A stretch of DNA of 24,742 nt from Rhizobiales bacterium CCH10-E5 (GTDB lineage: Bacteria; Pseudomonadota; Alphaproteobacteria; Rhizobiales; Beijerinckiaceae): positions 1 to 24,742 of the forward strand of contig LSIG01000093.1 in NCBI GenBank assembly GCA_001556125.1, given 5' to 3'. Below, piece after piece: positions 1 through 6,974 of this stretch. A model generated the notes under the pieces. That model saw only the letters and a list, made by a program, of their open reading frames with translations. It was not told the origin of the DNA and ran no database searches. The position numbers were made by a program, and so were the translations under genes. Each line of letters begins with the position of its first letter. Within the stretch, counting starts at the first letter, position 1.

Positions 1-124
1 GGGCAACCGGCATGGGTTCCGGTTCGATCGGGGCGCGGCCCGGCAGCGGCGTGACGGAGCGCGCGACCTGGCGCCAGAGCGCGAGATCGGCCTCCGACAA
101 TGTCCGTCCCCGCCGCGACCGCAT
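1..124 (-). CDS. Smr-domain (MutS2-related) protein, N-terminal fragment
   Basis: Only the first 41 codons are inside the window; the gene runs off the left edge on the minus strand. The visible peptide starts MRSRRGRTLSEADLALWRQV and continues with a Pro-rich stretch. An arginine-rich start followed by an 'LSEAD.ALW..V...VTPL' pattern is typical of the N-terminus of small Smr-domain proteins encoded after mltA in Hyphomicrobiales. The Smr domain itself, a putative DNA endonuclease fold at the C-terminus, is outside the window, so the family call depends on the N-terminal pattern and the neighbour. The ATG lies 2 bp after the mltA stop codon, so it is probably the third gene of the tim44-mltA-smr operon and translationally coupled. 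Confidence 0.6.
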   Translation of the reverse strand, partial: MRSRRGRTLSEADLALWRQVARSVTPLPGRAPIEPEPMPVA

Positions 125-126
125 GC

Positions 127-1305
127 TCAGGGTCCGGTGTCGCGCGGCCAGAGGACGATGAAGTCGACCGGATGGCGGATCAGCCCGGCGCGATGGCCGG
201 CCGCGGCGCCGGAACCGACGAACAGATCCAGCCGGGCCGGGCCGAGAATAGCCGATCCGGTGTCCTGCGCCAGCATCAGCCGCGACAGGCGTTCATCGCC
301 CCCGGTCGAACCTGGGATGGTCGCGTCGATCCAGACCGGCAGGCCATAGGGCCAGATGCCGCGGTCGATGGCGATGCTGCGCAGGGGCGTCAGCGGCAGG
401 CCTGCCCCGCCGATCGGGCCGCTGTCGGCCGGGAGGTCGTCGCGGCGGGCGAAGAAGACGAAGGAGCGGTTCAGCCGGATCAGCTCGCGCGCGAAATCCG
501 CATCGGCCTTCAGCCGCGCGACCAGCACATCCATCGTCATCTGCGCCGGCGGGATGGCCTCGCGTTCGCTCAGCACGCGGCCGAGCGAGGTATAGGCATG
601 GCCGTTGCGGCCGGAATAGACCAGCCGCGTCACGCGTCCGTCGGCCAAGCGGATGCGGCCCGAACCCTGGACCTGCAGCACGAAGCGGTCGACGGGATCG
701 CGCATCCAGAGAATTTCCAGGCCACGCCCGTCGAGCGCACCGGTCTCGATCGCCGTGCGATCGGGAAACGGCTCGAGCCCGGTTTCCGTCCGCCGCGCAG
801 CCGACAATCCCGCATCGAGACCGGGCCAATCGTCCCCGGGCATGCGGGTGACCAGTTCCGGCGGCCGGCCGTAGAGCGGCGTCGGGAAGTCGCGTGAGCG
901 GGTGAGCGAGCCCTCGAATTCCGGCTCGAAATAGCCGGTCATGAAACCGGTCGCTCCCGGGGCGGAGCGGATGCGCCAGAAGCCGAACTGCGTCTCGAAG
1001 AACTGCCTGGCCGTCTCGGCACTGACCGGGCCGGCGGCCCGGAGACGCTGCGCGGCATCGCAGGCCGCCTGAAGCGCAGCCGGAACGGCAACCGCTGCAC
1101 GCAGCGGCGGCTCGGCCTGGCAACCTGCGGCAAAGAGCGAAAGGACGACGCGATGATCGTCCTGATCCCAGCCGGGCAGCTGGGCGGGCTTCAGGGGCTC
1201 GGCGAGAGCCCCCTTGGGCAGAGGGGGAGGCGTCGTGGCCATCGCGCTCACGGGTGTCGCACAGGCTGCGAACAGCGCCAGTGCGACACCAGCGCCACGG
1301 ATCAC
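127..1305 (-). CDS. mltA: Membrane-bound lytic murein transglycosylase A (MltA)
   Basis: Predicted periplasmic lytic transglycosylase that cleaves the MurNAc-GlcNAc bond of peptidoglycan with formation of a 1,6-anhydro end. The 392-residue protein begins with a signal sequence; it contains 'LFAAC', a weak lipobox, but cleavage after 'PVSA' by signal peptidase I is equally possible, so lipidation is uncertain. The MltA domain shows the 'GYFEPEFEGS' block near residue 125. The C-terminal 3D domain has 'AQDTGSAI.G..R.D.F.G.G..A' with the conserved Asp residues expected at the active site. The start codon is GTG, overlapping the tim44-like stop as GTGA (4 nt), which argues for translational coupling. 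An internal ATG (MATTPPP, codon 22) would remove the signal sequence and is rejected. It sits between the tim44-like and smr-type genes. Confidence 0.93.
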   Translation of the reverse strand: MIRGAGVALALFAACATPVSAMATTPPPLPKGALAEPLKPAQLPGWDQDDHRVVLSLFAAGCQAEPPLRAAVAVPAALQAACDAAQRLRAAGPVSAETARQFFETQFGFWRIRSAPGATGFMTGYFEPEFEGSLTRSRDFPTPLYGRPPELVTRMPGDDWPGLDAGLSAARRTETGLEPFPDRTAIETGALDGRGLEILWMRDPVDRFVLQVQGSGRIRLADGRVTRLVYSGRNGHAYTSLGRVLSEREAIPPAQMTMDVLVARLKADADFARELIRLNRSFVFFARRDDLPADSGPIGGAGLPLTPLRSIAIDRGIWPYGLPVWIDATIPGSTGGDERLSRLMLAQDTGSAILGPARLDLFVGSGAAAGHRAGLIRHPVDFIVLWPRDTGP

Positions 1306-2030
1306 GCGGCGGATTCGGTCGCGACCAGGAGCCAGTTGGGGTCGCGGCTGCCGAGCTGGCGCGAGAAGGTCCAGATATCGTTGACCTCGGAGACCGCCTC
1401 GGCGCTGCCGTCGACCACATTGCCCTGGGCGTCGCGGGTCACGCTAATGAGCTGCGAGACAAAGGCGATGGTGACCTGCGCCGTCTTGCCCTTGACCTCG
1501 ACCGCGGTGATGTCGGCCTTGTCGATCGAGACGAAGCTGGACTCGGCCTTCTCGCCGCGCTTCTCGCGATCGGTGATGGCCTGCTCGAAGCCCTCATAGA
1601 CCTCCTTCGCAAGGAGGCCCTTCAGCATCTTGCGGTCGCCGCGGGCGAAGGCCGTGACGATGGTCTCGTAGGCGGCCTTGGCGCCGCCGAGGAAATCGCG
1701 CGGATCGAAGCCGGGCTCCTGCCGGATGATGCTCTCGATACCGGCATAGATCGGCGAGCCGGGCGGCGCGATGTCCTTCCACTGATCGACCGGCGGCGCG
1801 GCCGCGGCGGGGTCGTTGGCGGCTCCGGGGAGACGAATGACATTGTCGCGACGCGCATCGGCGGGCGCAGCCTGGTCCGGCCGCATCGGCGGCGTCTCGC
1901 GGCGGGAGAAGGGGTCGGTCGGGGGCTGTTCGCTGCCGGTCTTCTGGCCGAGGACGGAACGCAGCTTCCAGGCGACGAAAACGGCCAGAGCCAGGAAGAC
2001 CAGAGTCGTCATGTCGAAGGAATTTTGCAT
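1302..2030 (-). CDS. Tim44-like domain inner-membrane protein (TimA-type)
   Basis: A 242-residue protein with one N-terminal membrane segment (about residues 7-24, MTTLVFLALAVFVAWKLRSV), a low-complexity Pro/Ala/Asp linker, and a C-terminal Tim44/MBA1-like domain from about residue 90 ('GAKAAYETIVTAFARGDRKML' region, then a cystatin-like fold ending in 'WTFSRQL.S.DPNWLL'). This architecture is the alphaproteobacterial relative of mitochondrial Tim44; its bacterial function is not established, though an envelope role is likely. The ATG at 2030 gives MQNSFDMTTL; ATG at 2012 is an alternative, but the first resembles relatives better. It is the first gene of an operon with mltA (GTGA overlap) and is divergent from secB. 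No convincing Shine-Dalgarno is visible upstream. Confidence 0.88.
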   Translation of the reverse strand: MQNSFDMTTLVFLALAVFVAWKLRSVLGQKTGSEQPPTDPFSRRETPPMRPDQAAPADARRDNVIRLPGAANDPAAAAPPVDQWKDIAPPGSPIYAGIESIIRQEPGFDPRDFLGGAKAAYETIVTAFARGDRKMLKGLLAKEVYEGFEQAITDREKRGEKAESSFVSIDKADITAVEVKGKTAQVTIAFVSQLISVTRDAQGNVVDGSAEAVSEVNDIWTFSRQLGSRDPNWLLVATESAA

Positions 2031-2272
2031 CGAAAGCTGACCCGAGGCTCCAACCGTGTTGCAGGACCAGCATCTCCCCGCGGAGCGCCGTTACGCGTCA
2101 TATGGTAAGGCAGGCTCGTAACATCCACCCCCCGGCTTGTGAAGGCGACTTCTTGTGCCGGGCCCGGGTCCATGATAGCCGACGCCCGCGCCGAACGTTC
2201 GAAGCGGGCGCAGTCCAAGGCCGCCGATGGGCGCGGACTTCCCGAGACAGCCAGCCGAGAGCGATGGGTCCG

Positions 2273-2764
2273 ATGGCCAACGAATTCCCCAACGGCAACG
2301 GTGCCGCCGACGCAGCGCCGAGCATGAGCGCGCTGATCCAGTACACCAAGGACTTCTCCTTCGAGAACCCGAAGGCGCCCCGCGCGCTCGGCCAGCAGGC
2401 GGCGCAGGAAGGCCCGCAGATGTCGCTGCAGGTCAATGTCTCCAGCACCGCGCTCGGCGAGAACGACTACGAGACCGTGCTGCAGCTCGAGGGCAAGGCC
2501 GAGCTCAACGGCGAGACGCTCTTCGCCTTCGATCTCAGCTATGGCGGCGTGTTCCGGCTGCTGAACGTGCCTCAGGAGCACATCCATCCCGTGCTGGTGA
2601 TCGACTGCGCCCGCCTGCTCTTCCCCTTCGCGCGGCAGATCATCGCCGAGGCGGTGCAGAACGGCGGCTTCCCGCCCTTCTACGTCCCACCGATCGACTT
2701 CGCGGCGCTGTACCAGCAGCGTATGCAGGAGTTTCAGGCGCAGCAGGGCGCGCCGCTCGCCTGA
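2273..2764 (+). CDS. secB: Protein-export chaperone SecB
   Basis: Cytosolic homotetrameric chaperone that holds pre-proteins unfolded and delivers them to SecA. The 163-residue product matches the family throughout: 'QYTKDFSFENPKAP' near the N-terminus, 'YETVLQLEGKAELNGETLFAFDLSYGGVF' in the middle, and the 'LLFPFARQIIAEAVQNGGFPPFYVPPIDF' region, including the FPP(F/L) signature. Start choice: ATG at 2273 (MANEFPNG) or ATG at 2264 (MGPMANEF). The GAGAG just upstream is close to 2264 and rather far from 2273, so the first remains possible. The open frame extends further upstream to 2102, but that part has no family resemblance. The gene stands alone on the plus strand, divergent from the tim44-like gene and followed by a strong terminator. 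Confidence 0.95.
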   Translation: MANEFPNGNGAADAAPSMSALIQYTKDFSFENPKAPRALGQQAAQEGPQMSLQVNVSSTALGENDYETVLQLEGKAELNGETLFAFDLSYGGVFRLLNVPQEHIHPVLVIDCARLLFPFARQIIAEAVQNGGFPPFYVPPIDFAALYQQRMQEFQAQQGAPLA

Positions 2765-2787
2765 GCCGCGACCGATGGCGTGACGAC

Positions 2788-2814
2788 CAAGGGCCCCGCG
2801 GGGCCCTTTTTCGT
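2788..2814 (+). terminator. Rho-independent terminator after secB
   Basis: A perfect 16-base palindrome GGGCCCCGCGGGGCCC at 2791-2806 is flanked by AA on the left and followed by five T residues (2807-2811). It starts 26 bp after the secB stop codon. The GC-rich stem with a U-tract is a textbook intrinsic terminator. It separates secB from the convergent dnaQ gene, whose stop is about 40 bp further on. Since the stem is symmetric and A residues precede it, some activity on the opposite strand is possible but weaker. Confidence 0.88.
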
Positions 2815-2850
2815 TTGCGCTGCCTTCGGGCCCGCGGGGTCGACGTTCTG

Positions 2851-3558
2851 TCAGGCGTCCTCGGTGATGCCGAGATAGCCGCGCCAGAGCTGGTTCTTGC
2901 CGAGCGAGCGGATGAAGGCCTCGTGGGCGGCGATCGTCGCCTCGTCGAGGCGCGGCGCAAGCGGGCGCAGCCGCTGCGGCCGCTCGATCCGGACGGGCAC
3001 GAGGCCAGAGCCTCCGGGTTCCCCGGCCCCCAGCCCCAGCGAAGCCTGCTTGCCGCCGATCAGCTCGATATAGACCTCGGCGAGGATTTCGGCGTCGAGC
3101 AGCGCGCCATGGCGGGTGCGGCGGCTGTTGTCGATGCCGTAGCGCGTGCACAGCGCGTCGAGGCTGTTCGAGGCGCCCGGATGCTTGCGGCGCGCCATGG
3201 AGAGCGTGTCGACGACGAGGGAGGGCTCGATCGGCGGCCGGCCGACGCGCTGGAATTCCATGTTGAGGAAGCCGACATCGAAGGCGGCGTTGTGGATCAC
3301 GAGGCGCGCGCCGTCGATGAAGGCGGCGAATTCGTCGGCGATCGCCGCGAAGACCGGCTGCGGCGCGAGGAAGGCGTCCGACAGGCCATGGACCTTGAAG
3401 GCCCCCTCCGACATCGGACGCTCGGGATTGATGTATTGGTGGAAGCTGCGTCCGGTCGGGCAATGATTGACGAGCTCGACGCAGCCGATCTCGACGACGC
3501 GGTCGCCCCCTAGCGCCTCGACGCCGGTGGTCTCGGTATCGAGAACGATCTCACGCAT
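2851..3558 (-). CDS. dnaQ: DNA polymerase III epsilon subunit (3'-5' proofreading exonuclease)
   Basis: Proofreading exonuclease of the replicative polymerase. The 235-residue protein contains the full DEDDh set: ExoI 'DTETTG' (D7, E9), ExoII '[11 protein letters not shown]' (D94) and ExoIII '[14 protein letters not shown]' (H150, D155). The C-terminal 60 residues are the expected tail that contacts the alpha subunit. The ATG overlaps the end of coaE by 8 nt, so the two genes are probably translationally coupled, as seen in many alphaproteobacteria. It is the last gene of the ppsR-maf-aroE-coaE-dnaQ cluster and runs convergently toward secB. Confidence 0.96.
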   Translation of the reverse strand: MREIVLDTETTGVEALGGDRVVEIGCVELVNHCPTGRSFHQYINPERPMSEGAFKVHGLSDAFLAPQPVFAAIADEFAAFIDGARLVIHNAAFDVGFLNMEFQRVGRPPIEPSLVVDTLSMARRKHPGASNSLDALCTRYGIDNSRRTRHGALLDAEILAEVYIELIGGKQASLGLGAGEPGGSGLVPVRIERPQRLRPLAPRLDEATIAAHEAFIRSLGKNQLWRGYLGITEDA

Positions 3559-4177
3559 GGTCGTCGGTCCACCCTCGCCCGCCCCGGCCTGGACGCCCGG
3601 CGAGCGCGGTCAGGATAGACCCGACCTGCCGGCCCGCCGCCACAAGGCCGCGCGAGGTGTCCACAATGAAATGGGCGTGCGCCCGCTTGGCTGCATCGGG
3701 CATCTGACGGGCCAGGATGGCGTCGAGCCGCTCGGGGGTCATCCCCGGCCGGGCCAGCACGCGGGCGCGCTGGATCTCCGCCGGCGCGCTGACCACGAGA
3801 ACCGCGTCGCAGCGCCTCTCGCCACCTGTCTCGAGCAGCAGCGGGACGTCGAGGACGGCAAGGCCCACCCCCCTCTGCCGGCAACCGCGCAGGAAGCCGG
3901 CCTCCTCCTCGCGCACGAGCGGATGAATGATCGCCTCCAGCCGCGCCATCACCTCTGGCCTGCCCAGTACGGCTCCCGAGAGGCGCGCCCGATCGACCAC
4001 GCCGTCATGAACGGCATCGGGGAAGGCTGCGGCGATCAGAGGCACCGCCCGGCCGCGATAGAGCGCATGGACCGCCGCATCCGCGTCGTGAACCGGGATA
4101 CCGCGCGCCTGGAGCAGTGCGGCGGTAGCCGACTTGCCCATGCCGATCGAGCCGGTCAGGCCGAGGATGAAGGTCAT
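3551..4177 (-). CDS. coaE: Dephospho-CoA kinase
   Basis: Catalyses the last step of coenzyme A synthesis, phosphorylation of the 3'-OH of dephospho-CoA. The 208-residue product carries the Walker A motif in '[11 protein letters not shown]' (residues 6-16), followed by '[11 protein letters not shown]', the conserved substrate-side Asp region after the P-loop, and '[12 protein letters not shown]', which matches the conserved 'D.PLL.E' block. '[20 protein letters not shown]' near the C-terminus matches the 'R..Q....K...AD..I.N' pattern of the family. Length is usual (about 200). It overlaps dnaQ by 8 nt and follows aroE after a 41-bp gap. Confidence 0.95.
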   Translation of the reverse strand: MTFILGLTGSIGMGKSATAALLQARGIPVHDADAAVHALYRGRAVPLIAAAFPDAVHDGVVDRARLSGAVLGRPEVMARLEAIIHPLVREEEAGFLRGCRQRGVGLAVLDVPLLLETGGERRCDAVLVVSAPAEIQRARVLARPGMTPERLDAILARQMPDAAKRAHAHFIVDTSRGLVAAGRQVGSILTALAGRPGRGGRGWTDDHA

Positions 4178-4218
4178 GGCGTGCCGCGTCCCGGAGCCCA
4201 GCGGGCTCGCCTCACGAA

Positions 4219-5052
4219 TCAGTGGCCGAGGATATCGGCTTCGAGCTTTGCCCGCAGCGCTGGCGTGACGGCCGGCGTCACGCCGAACCAGCGCGCGAAC
4301 CCGGGCACCGCCTGGTGGAGCAGCATGCCGAGCCCATCGACGGGAACGCCGCCGCGGCGCTCGGCTTCGATCAGCAGCGGCGTCTTGAGCGGGACATAGA
4401 CGATGTCGTCGACGATCGTACCCGGGCGCAGATGCGCGAGGTCGATCTCCAGCGGCGGCTGGCCGTGCATGCCCAGCGCCGTCGTGTTGACGACGAGATC
4501 GGCCTCACCCACCAGCGCATCGCGCCGTGCCCAGTCGGCCGCTTCGACGCTGCCGCCCAGCGCCGCCGCCAGTTCATCGGCCCGCGCACGGCTGCGGTTG
4601 ACGAGGATGATCCGGCCGATGCCGCGACCTTTCAGCCCGAAGGCAATGCCGCGGGCAGCCCCGCCTGCGCCCAGAACAAGCGCCGTCCCGACGCGCCCGT
4701 CCCAGCCCGGAGCCGTGGCGTCGAGATGGGCGAGGAAGCCCGAGACGTCGGTGTTGTCGCCGAAGATCCGCTTGCCTTCGCGCCAGAGGGTGTTGACGGC
4801 ACCGATGGCACGCGCTGCGTCAGTCGCATGGTCCACCATACCCAGCATCGCCTCCTTGTGCGGCACGGTGACATTGCCGCCGGTGAATACCCCCTCACGC
4901 AGCCGCGTCACGAAGGCCGCCAGATCGGGCGGGGCGACATCGACGCGCTCATAGCTGCCGGCGAGGCCGTGTTCGGCCAGCCAGCTGCCATGAATGAGCG
5001 GCGAGCGGGAATGGGCGACGGGATGGCCGAGGACGAAACAACGCGGTATCAT
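4219..5052 (-). CDS. aroE: Shikimate dehydrogenase (NADP+)
   Basis: Reduces 3-dehydroshikimate to shikimate in aromatic amino-acid synthesis. In the 277-residue product the substrate site is visible as '[10 protein letters not shown]' (S15, S17), '[11 protein letters not shown]' (catalytic K66) and 'GDNTDVSGF' (D102). The dinucleotide-binding loop is 'GAGGAARG' (128-135), followed by '[12 protein letters not shown]', whose NRS/R residues select NADP. '[18 protein letters not shown]' is the conserved C-terminal block with Gln. The gene lies 12 bp after maf and 41 bp before coaE in the same orientation, a cluster order common in Hyphomicrobiales. Confidence 0.96.
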   Translation of the reverse strand: MIPRCFVLGHPVAHSRSPLIHGSWLAEHGLAGSYERVDVAPPDLAAFVTRLREGVFTGGNVTVPHKEAMLGMVDHATDAARAIGAVNTLWREGKRIFGDNTDVSGFLAHLDATAPGWDGRVGTALVLGAGGAARGIAFGLKGRGIGRIILVNRSRARADELAAALGGSVEAADWARRDALVGEADLVVNTTALGMHGQPPLEIDLAHLRPGTIVDDIVYVPLKTPLLIEAERRGGVPVDGLGMLLHQAVPGFARWFGVTPAVTPALRAKLEADILGH

Positions 5053-5064
5053 GGGTCTGAACGC

Positions 5065-5691
5065 TCAGCGGGCAAGAACGGAGAGATCGCGCAGCGCCGC
5101 CAGGACGGGCAGCAGCGGTAGTCCGAGAATGGTGAAATGGTCACCGTCGATGCGCTCGAAGAGCTGTGCGCCGAAACCCTCGATCTGATAGCCGCCGACG
5201 CTGGAGAAAGCCGTATCGCCAACCGTGTCGAGATAGGCTTCGATGAAGCCCGGCGTCAGCGGGCGCATGGTGAGCCGGGCGGTCTGGTGACCTTGGGCCA
5301 GCACCGCTCCACCGCGCACCAGCGCAAACGCGCTGTGCAGCTCGTGGTCGCGACCGGCCAAAGCGGCGATCTGCCTCGCCGCTGCAGCACGGTGCGCCGG
5401 CTTGTGAAAGGTTTTGCCAGCACAGGCGAGCGTCTGGTCGGCGCCCAGCACCAGCCTGTCGGGCTGCTGCGCCGAGACGGCCGACGCCTTGGCGACAGCA
5501 AGGGCGAGAGCGGTCCGCACCGGCGATTCACCGGCAGCCAGCAAGGGCGCTTCGACAGCCCGCTCGTCGACGGCCGGCTTCACCGTCTCCAAGGGAACAC
5601 CGGCCGCCATCAGCATGTCGCGCCGGGTGATGCTGCCAGAGGCCAGCACCAGCGCTTTCGGCGGGAGCCAGAGGCCAGAGCCCGCGATCAT
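5065..5691 (-). CDS. maf: Maf-family nucleoside triphosphate pyrophosphatase
   Basis: Maf proteins hydrolyse non-canonical nucleoside triphosphates to monophosphates. The 208-residue product has the N-terminal signature '[12 protein letters not shown]' (17-28), 'DERAVE' (42-47), the catalytic aspartate in 'GADQTL' (D85) and the C-terminal block '[29 protein letters not shown]'. A Gln after the catalytic Asp ('DQ' rather than 'DT') resembles the YceF subgroup, which prefers 7-methyl-GTP, rather than the dTTP/UTP-specific YhdE subgroup; that substrate assignment is an inference from one motif. The start codon overlaps the ppsR stop as ATGA, suggesting coupling. Confidence 0.93.
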   Translation of the reverse strand: MIAGSGLWLPPKALVLASGSITRRDMLMAAGVPLETVKPAVDERAVEAPLLAAGESPVRTALALAVAKASAVSAQQPDRLVLGADQTLACAGKTFHKPAHRAAAARQIAALAGRDHELHSAFALVRGGAVLAQGHQTARLTMRPLTPGFIEAYLDTVGDTAFSSVGGYQIEGFGAQLFERIDGDHFTILGLPLLPVLAALRDLSVLAR

Positions 5692-6518
5692 GTCGCGATA
5701 AACTTCATGCGGTGGTCGCGCAGCAGATCGAGGATCGAGGCCGCCGTCTCCTCGATCGAGCGCCGGGTCACGTCGATCACCGGCCAGCCCTTGCGGGCGC
5801 AGAGCCGGCGCGACTGCGCGACCTCGTCGGCCACCGAGGCGGGATCGACATAGGGGGTCTCATCATCGGCGCGCAGCGAGAGCAGACGGTTCTGGCGGAT
5901 CTGGACGATGCGATCCGGGCTGGCAACGAGACCGACGATCAGCGGCTTGCGGACATGTTCGAGCTCGGCCGGCAGCGGCACGTTTGGCACCAGCGGAATG
6001 TTGGCGGTCTTGATGCCGCGATTGGCGAGATAGATCGAGGTCGGCGTCTTCGAGGTCCGGCTGATGCCGACGAGGATGATGTCGGCATTCTCGAGATCGC
6101 CGCCGAGCTGACCGTCGTCATGCAGCAGGGTGTAGTTCATCGCATCGATGCGGCGGAAATATTCGGCATTGAGCACATGCTGTGCACCTGGCTTCGGCGC
6201 CGAGGCTTGGCCGAGATAGGACTGGAAGAGCGCCAGCACCGGGTTGAGAACCGACAGGCAGGGACAGCCCAGTTCGCGGCAGAAATTCTCCAGCCGCTGC
6301 GACCATTCCGGCTCCACCAGCGTGTAGAGAACGACGCCGGGCGAGGCCTCGATCTCCGCCAGGACGCGGGCGAGCTGGGCTTCCGACCGCACCAGCGGGT
6401 AGACATGCTCGATCGCGGACACCGTTTCGTACTGCGCCGCAGCGGCGCGGCTGACGGCGATGAGGGTTTCGCCGGTCGCGTCCGACACCAGATGGAGGTG
6501 GAAGTAATTGCGGTGCAC
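5688..6518 (-). CDS. ppsR: Pyruvate,phosphate dikinase / PEP synthase regulatory protein (DUF299, PPSR)
   Basis: Bifunctional ADP-dependent kinase and Pi-dependent phosphorylase that switches pyruvate,phosphate dikinase or PEP synthase off and on by modifying a threonine. The 276-residue protein opens with the signature '[15 protein letters not shown]' and carries the unusual P-loop '[18 protein letters not shown]' (from residue 151). The C-terminus '[19 protein letters not shown]' is family-typical. The start is GTG at 6518 with GGGGAA a few bases upstream. It is the first gene of the leftward cluster and its 5' side borders the candidate origin, as the homologous DUF299 gene borders the Caulobacter origin opposite hemE. 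The gene symbol is the functional name; the target enzyme is not in the window. Confidence 0.93.
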   Translation of the reverse strand: MHRNYFHLHLVSDATGETLIAVSRAAAAQYETVSAIEHVYPLVRSEAQLARVLAEIEASPGVVLYTLVEPEWSQRLENFCRELGCPCLSVLNPVLALFQSYLGQASAPKPGAQHVLNAEYFRRIDAMNYTLLHDDGQLGGDLENADIILVGISRTSKTPTSIYLANRGIKTANIPLVPNVPLPAELEHVRKPLIVGLVASPDRIVQIRQNRLLSLRADDETPYVDPASVADEVAQSRRLCARKGWPVIDVTRRSIEETAASILDLLRDHRMKFIAT

Positions 6519-6651
6519 GGGTTCCCCGGGGCGATGGCGGTCTGCTGCAACCTCTAGCCCGGCGGACCGTCAAAGCAAATCGGCCCAGCTCCTGGCGCGC
6601 CACGTCCAGGCCGCCCAGGCCGCCGGCCACATTGGGTGGCCTGGGGAGCGC

Positions 6652-6660
6652 TGTGGACAA
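6652..6660 (-). promoter_or_regulatory. DnaA-box-like 9-mer
   Basis: The plus-strand 9-mer TGTGGACAA reads TTGTCCACA on the minus strand, one mismatch from the DnaA consensus TTATCCACA. It lies on the ppsR side of the candidate origin, 25 bp before the first CtrA-like site. Binding is inferred. Confidence 0.5.
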
Positions 6661-6684
6661 AAACGCCTCCGGAAGCCGGCGGTG

Positions 6685-6699
6685 TTAAGGTCTGTATAA
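6685..6699. promoter_or_regulatory. CtrA-like site (TTAA-N7-ATAA)
   Basis: TTAA, seven bases, then ATAA: one mismatch in the right half of the CtrA consensus TTAA-N7-TTAA. It starts 17 bp before the next CtrA-like site, so two dimers could sit close together. Confidence 0.45.
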
Positions 6700-6701
6700 C
6701 C

Positions 6702-6716
6702 CTAATGATCCGTTAA
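6702..6716. promoter_or_regulatory. CtrA-like site (CTAA-N7-TTAA)
   Basis: CTAA, seven bases, then TTAA: one mismatch in the left half of the CtrA consensus. Together with the sites at 6685 and 6800 it forms a set of three in 130 bp, in a genome where TTAA is rare. Confidence 0.5.
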
Positions 6717-6746
6717 CAGGCCAGAGGCTGTGGGGCGTCGCCGGAG

Positions 6747-6762
6747 TGTTTCACGTGAATCA
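6747..6762. other. parS-like ParB-binding site inside the candidate origin
   Basis: TGTTTCACGTGAATCA differs from the consensus parS TGTTTCACGTGAAACA at one base (position 14, A to T). The central 10-bp palindrome TTCACGTGAA is intact. The substitution creates a GAATC (GANTC) site at 6757-6761. A fully matching parS lies 6.6 kb away in rsmG, next to parA and parB. ParB usually tolerates some changes at outer positions, so binding is plausible but unproven. Confidence 0.65.
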
Positions 6763-6799
6763 TTTTGACGCGGCGATTGGCGAGCGCGATTCGCGCAGG

Positions 6800-6814
6800 T
6801 TAACAAACCGTTAA
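6800..6814. promoter_or_regulatory. Perfect CtrA-binding site (TTAA-N7-TTAA)
   Basis: TTAACAAACCGTTAA matches the full CtrA consensus. CtrA is the cell-cycle regulator of alphaproteobacteria; in Caulobacter it binds such sites in the origin and blocks initiation in swarmer cells. The site lies 161 bp before the hemE start and may also affect hemE transcription. Confidence 0.72.
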
Positions 6815-6820
6815 CGAGAG

Positions 6821-6864
6821 ACAGGTGGACAGCAGGCCCTGCCTGCATCAGGCTGGCCACCTGT
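6821..6864. repeat. Inverted repeat in the candidate origin
   Basis: ACAGGTGG (6821-6828) is the reverse complement of CCACCTGT (6857-6864), separated by 28 bases that contain further short complementary pieces. The right arm overlaps the DnaA-box-like motif at 6862. It sits between the perfect CtrA site and the AT-rich stretch. Role unknown. Confidence 0.5.
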
Positions 6865-6881
6865 GGACAGGTTGTGGATCG
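6862..6881 (-). promoter_or_regulatory. Pair of DnaA-box-like 9-mers
   Basis: Two motifs lie 11 bp apart in the same orientation: TGTGGACAG (6862-6870, minus strand CTGTCCACA, two mismatches from TTATCCACA) and TGTGGATCG (6873-6881, minus strand CGATCCACA, one mismatch from the Caulobacter-type box TGATCCACA). About one helical turn of spacing would place two DnaA protomers on the same face. They immediately precede the AT-rich stretch. Confidence 0.5.
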
Positions 6882-6974
6882 GATTGCGTCGGGCTATCTG
6901 CCCCCATCCAAGAGTCAAAGAAGAAGATTCTCTCTCTAGAAATCTATTTAAGAGAGATGGGGGATGGATCGCCG

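Larger units (their letters stand above)
6519..6974. other. oriC: Candidate chromosomal replication origin (oriC) between ppsR and hemE
   Basis: This 456-bp gap has no plausible gene. The DUF299 gene (ppsR) lies on one side and hemE on the other, the same arrangement as Cori of Caulobacter crescentus; hemE also flanks the origin in other alphaproteobacteria. Within it I see a perfect CtrA-type site (6800-6814), two near sites (6685-6699, 6702-6716), DnaA-box-like 9-mers at 6652, 6862 and 6873, four GANTC sites, a parS-like palindrome (6747-6762), an inverted repeat (6821-6864), and a stretch at 6905-6956 much richer in A+T than its surroundings, which could serve as the unwinding element. No canonical TTATCCACA is present, as is also common for Caulobacter-type origins. 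Function is inferred from synteny and motifs. Confidence 0.8.

Noticed and set aside
2102..2263. N-terminal extension of secB
   Set aside because: The extra codons have no SecB similarity and cover the divergent promoter region with the tim44-like gene.
2009..3463. Long minus-strand frame spanning secB and part of dnaQ
   Set aside because: Out of frame with dnaQ and antisense to secB; no domain is recognisable, and it crosses the secB terminator.
2227..3513. Long open frame antisense to dnaQ and out of frame with secB
   Set aside because: The peptide is rich in Arg, Ala and Gly as expected for a high-GC shadow frame, and both overlapped genes are confidently identified.
6728..6736. TGTGGGGCG as a further DnaA box
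   Set aside because: Three or more mismatches from consensus; not distinguishable from chance in GC-rich DNA.
6825..6974. Longer hemE reading frame starting inside the origin gap
   Set aside because: The extension has no family resemblance, would translate the DnaA-like and AT-rich segment, and the ATG at 6975 has the expected N-terminus and a purine-rich site upstream.
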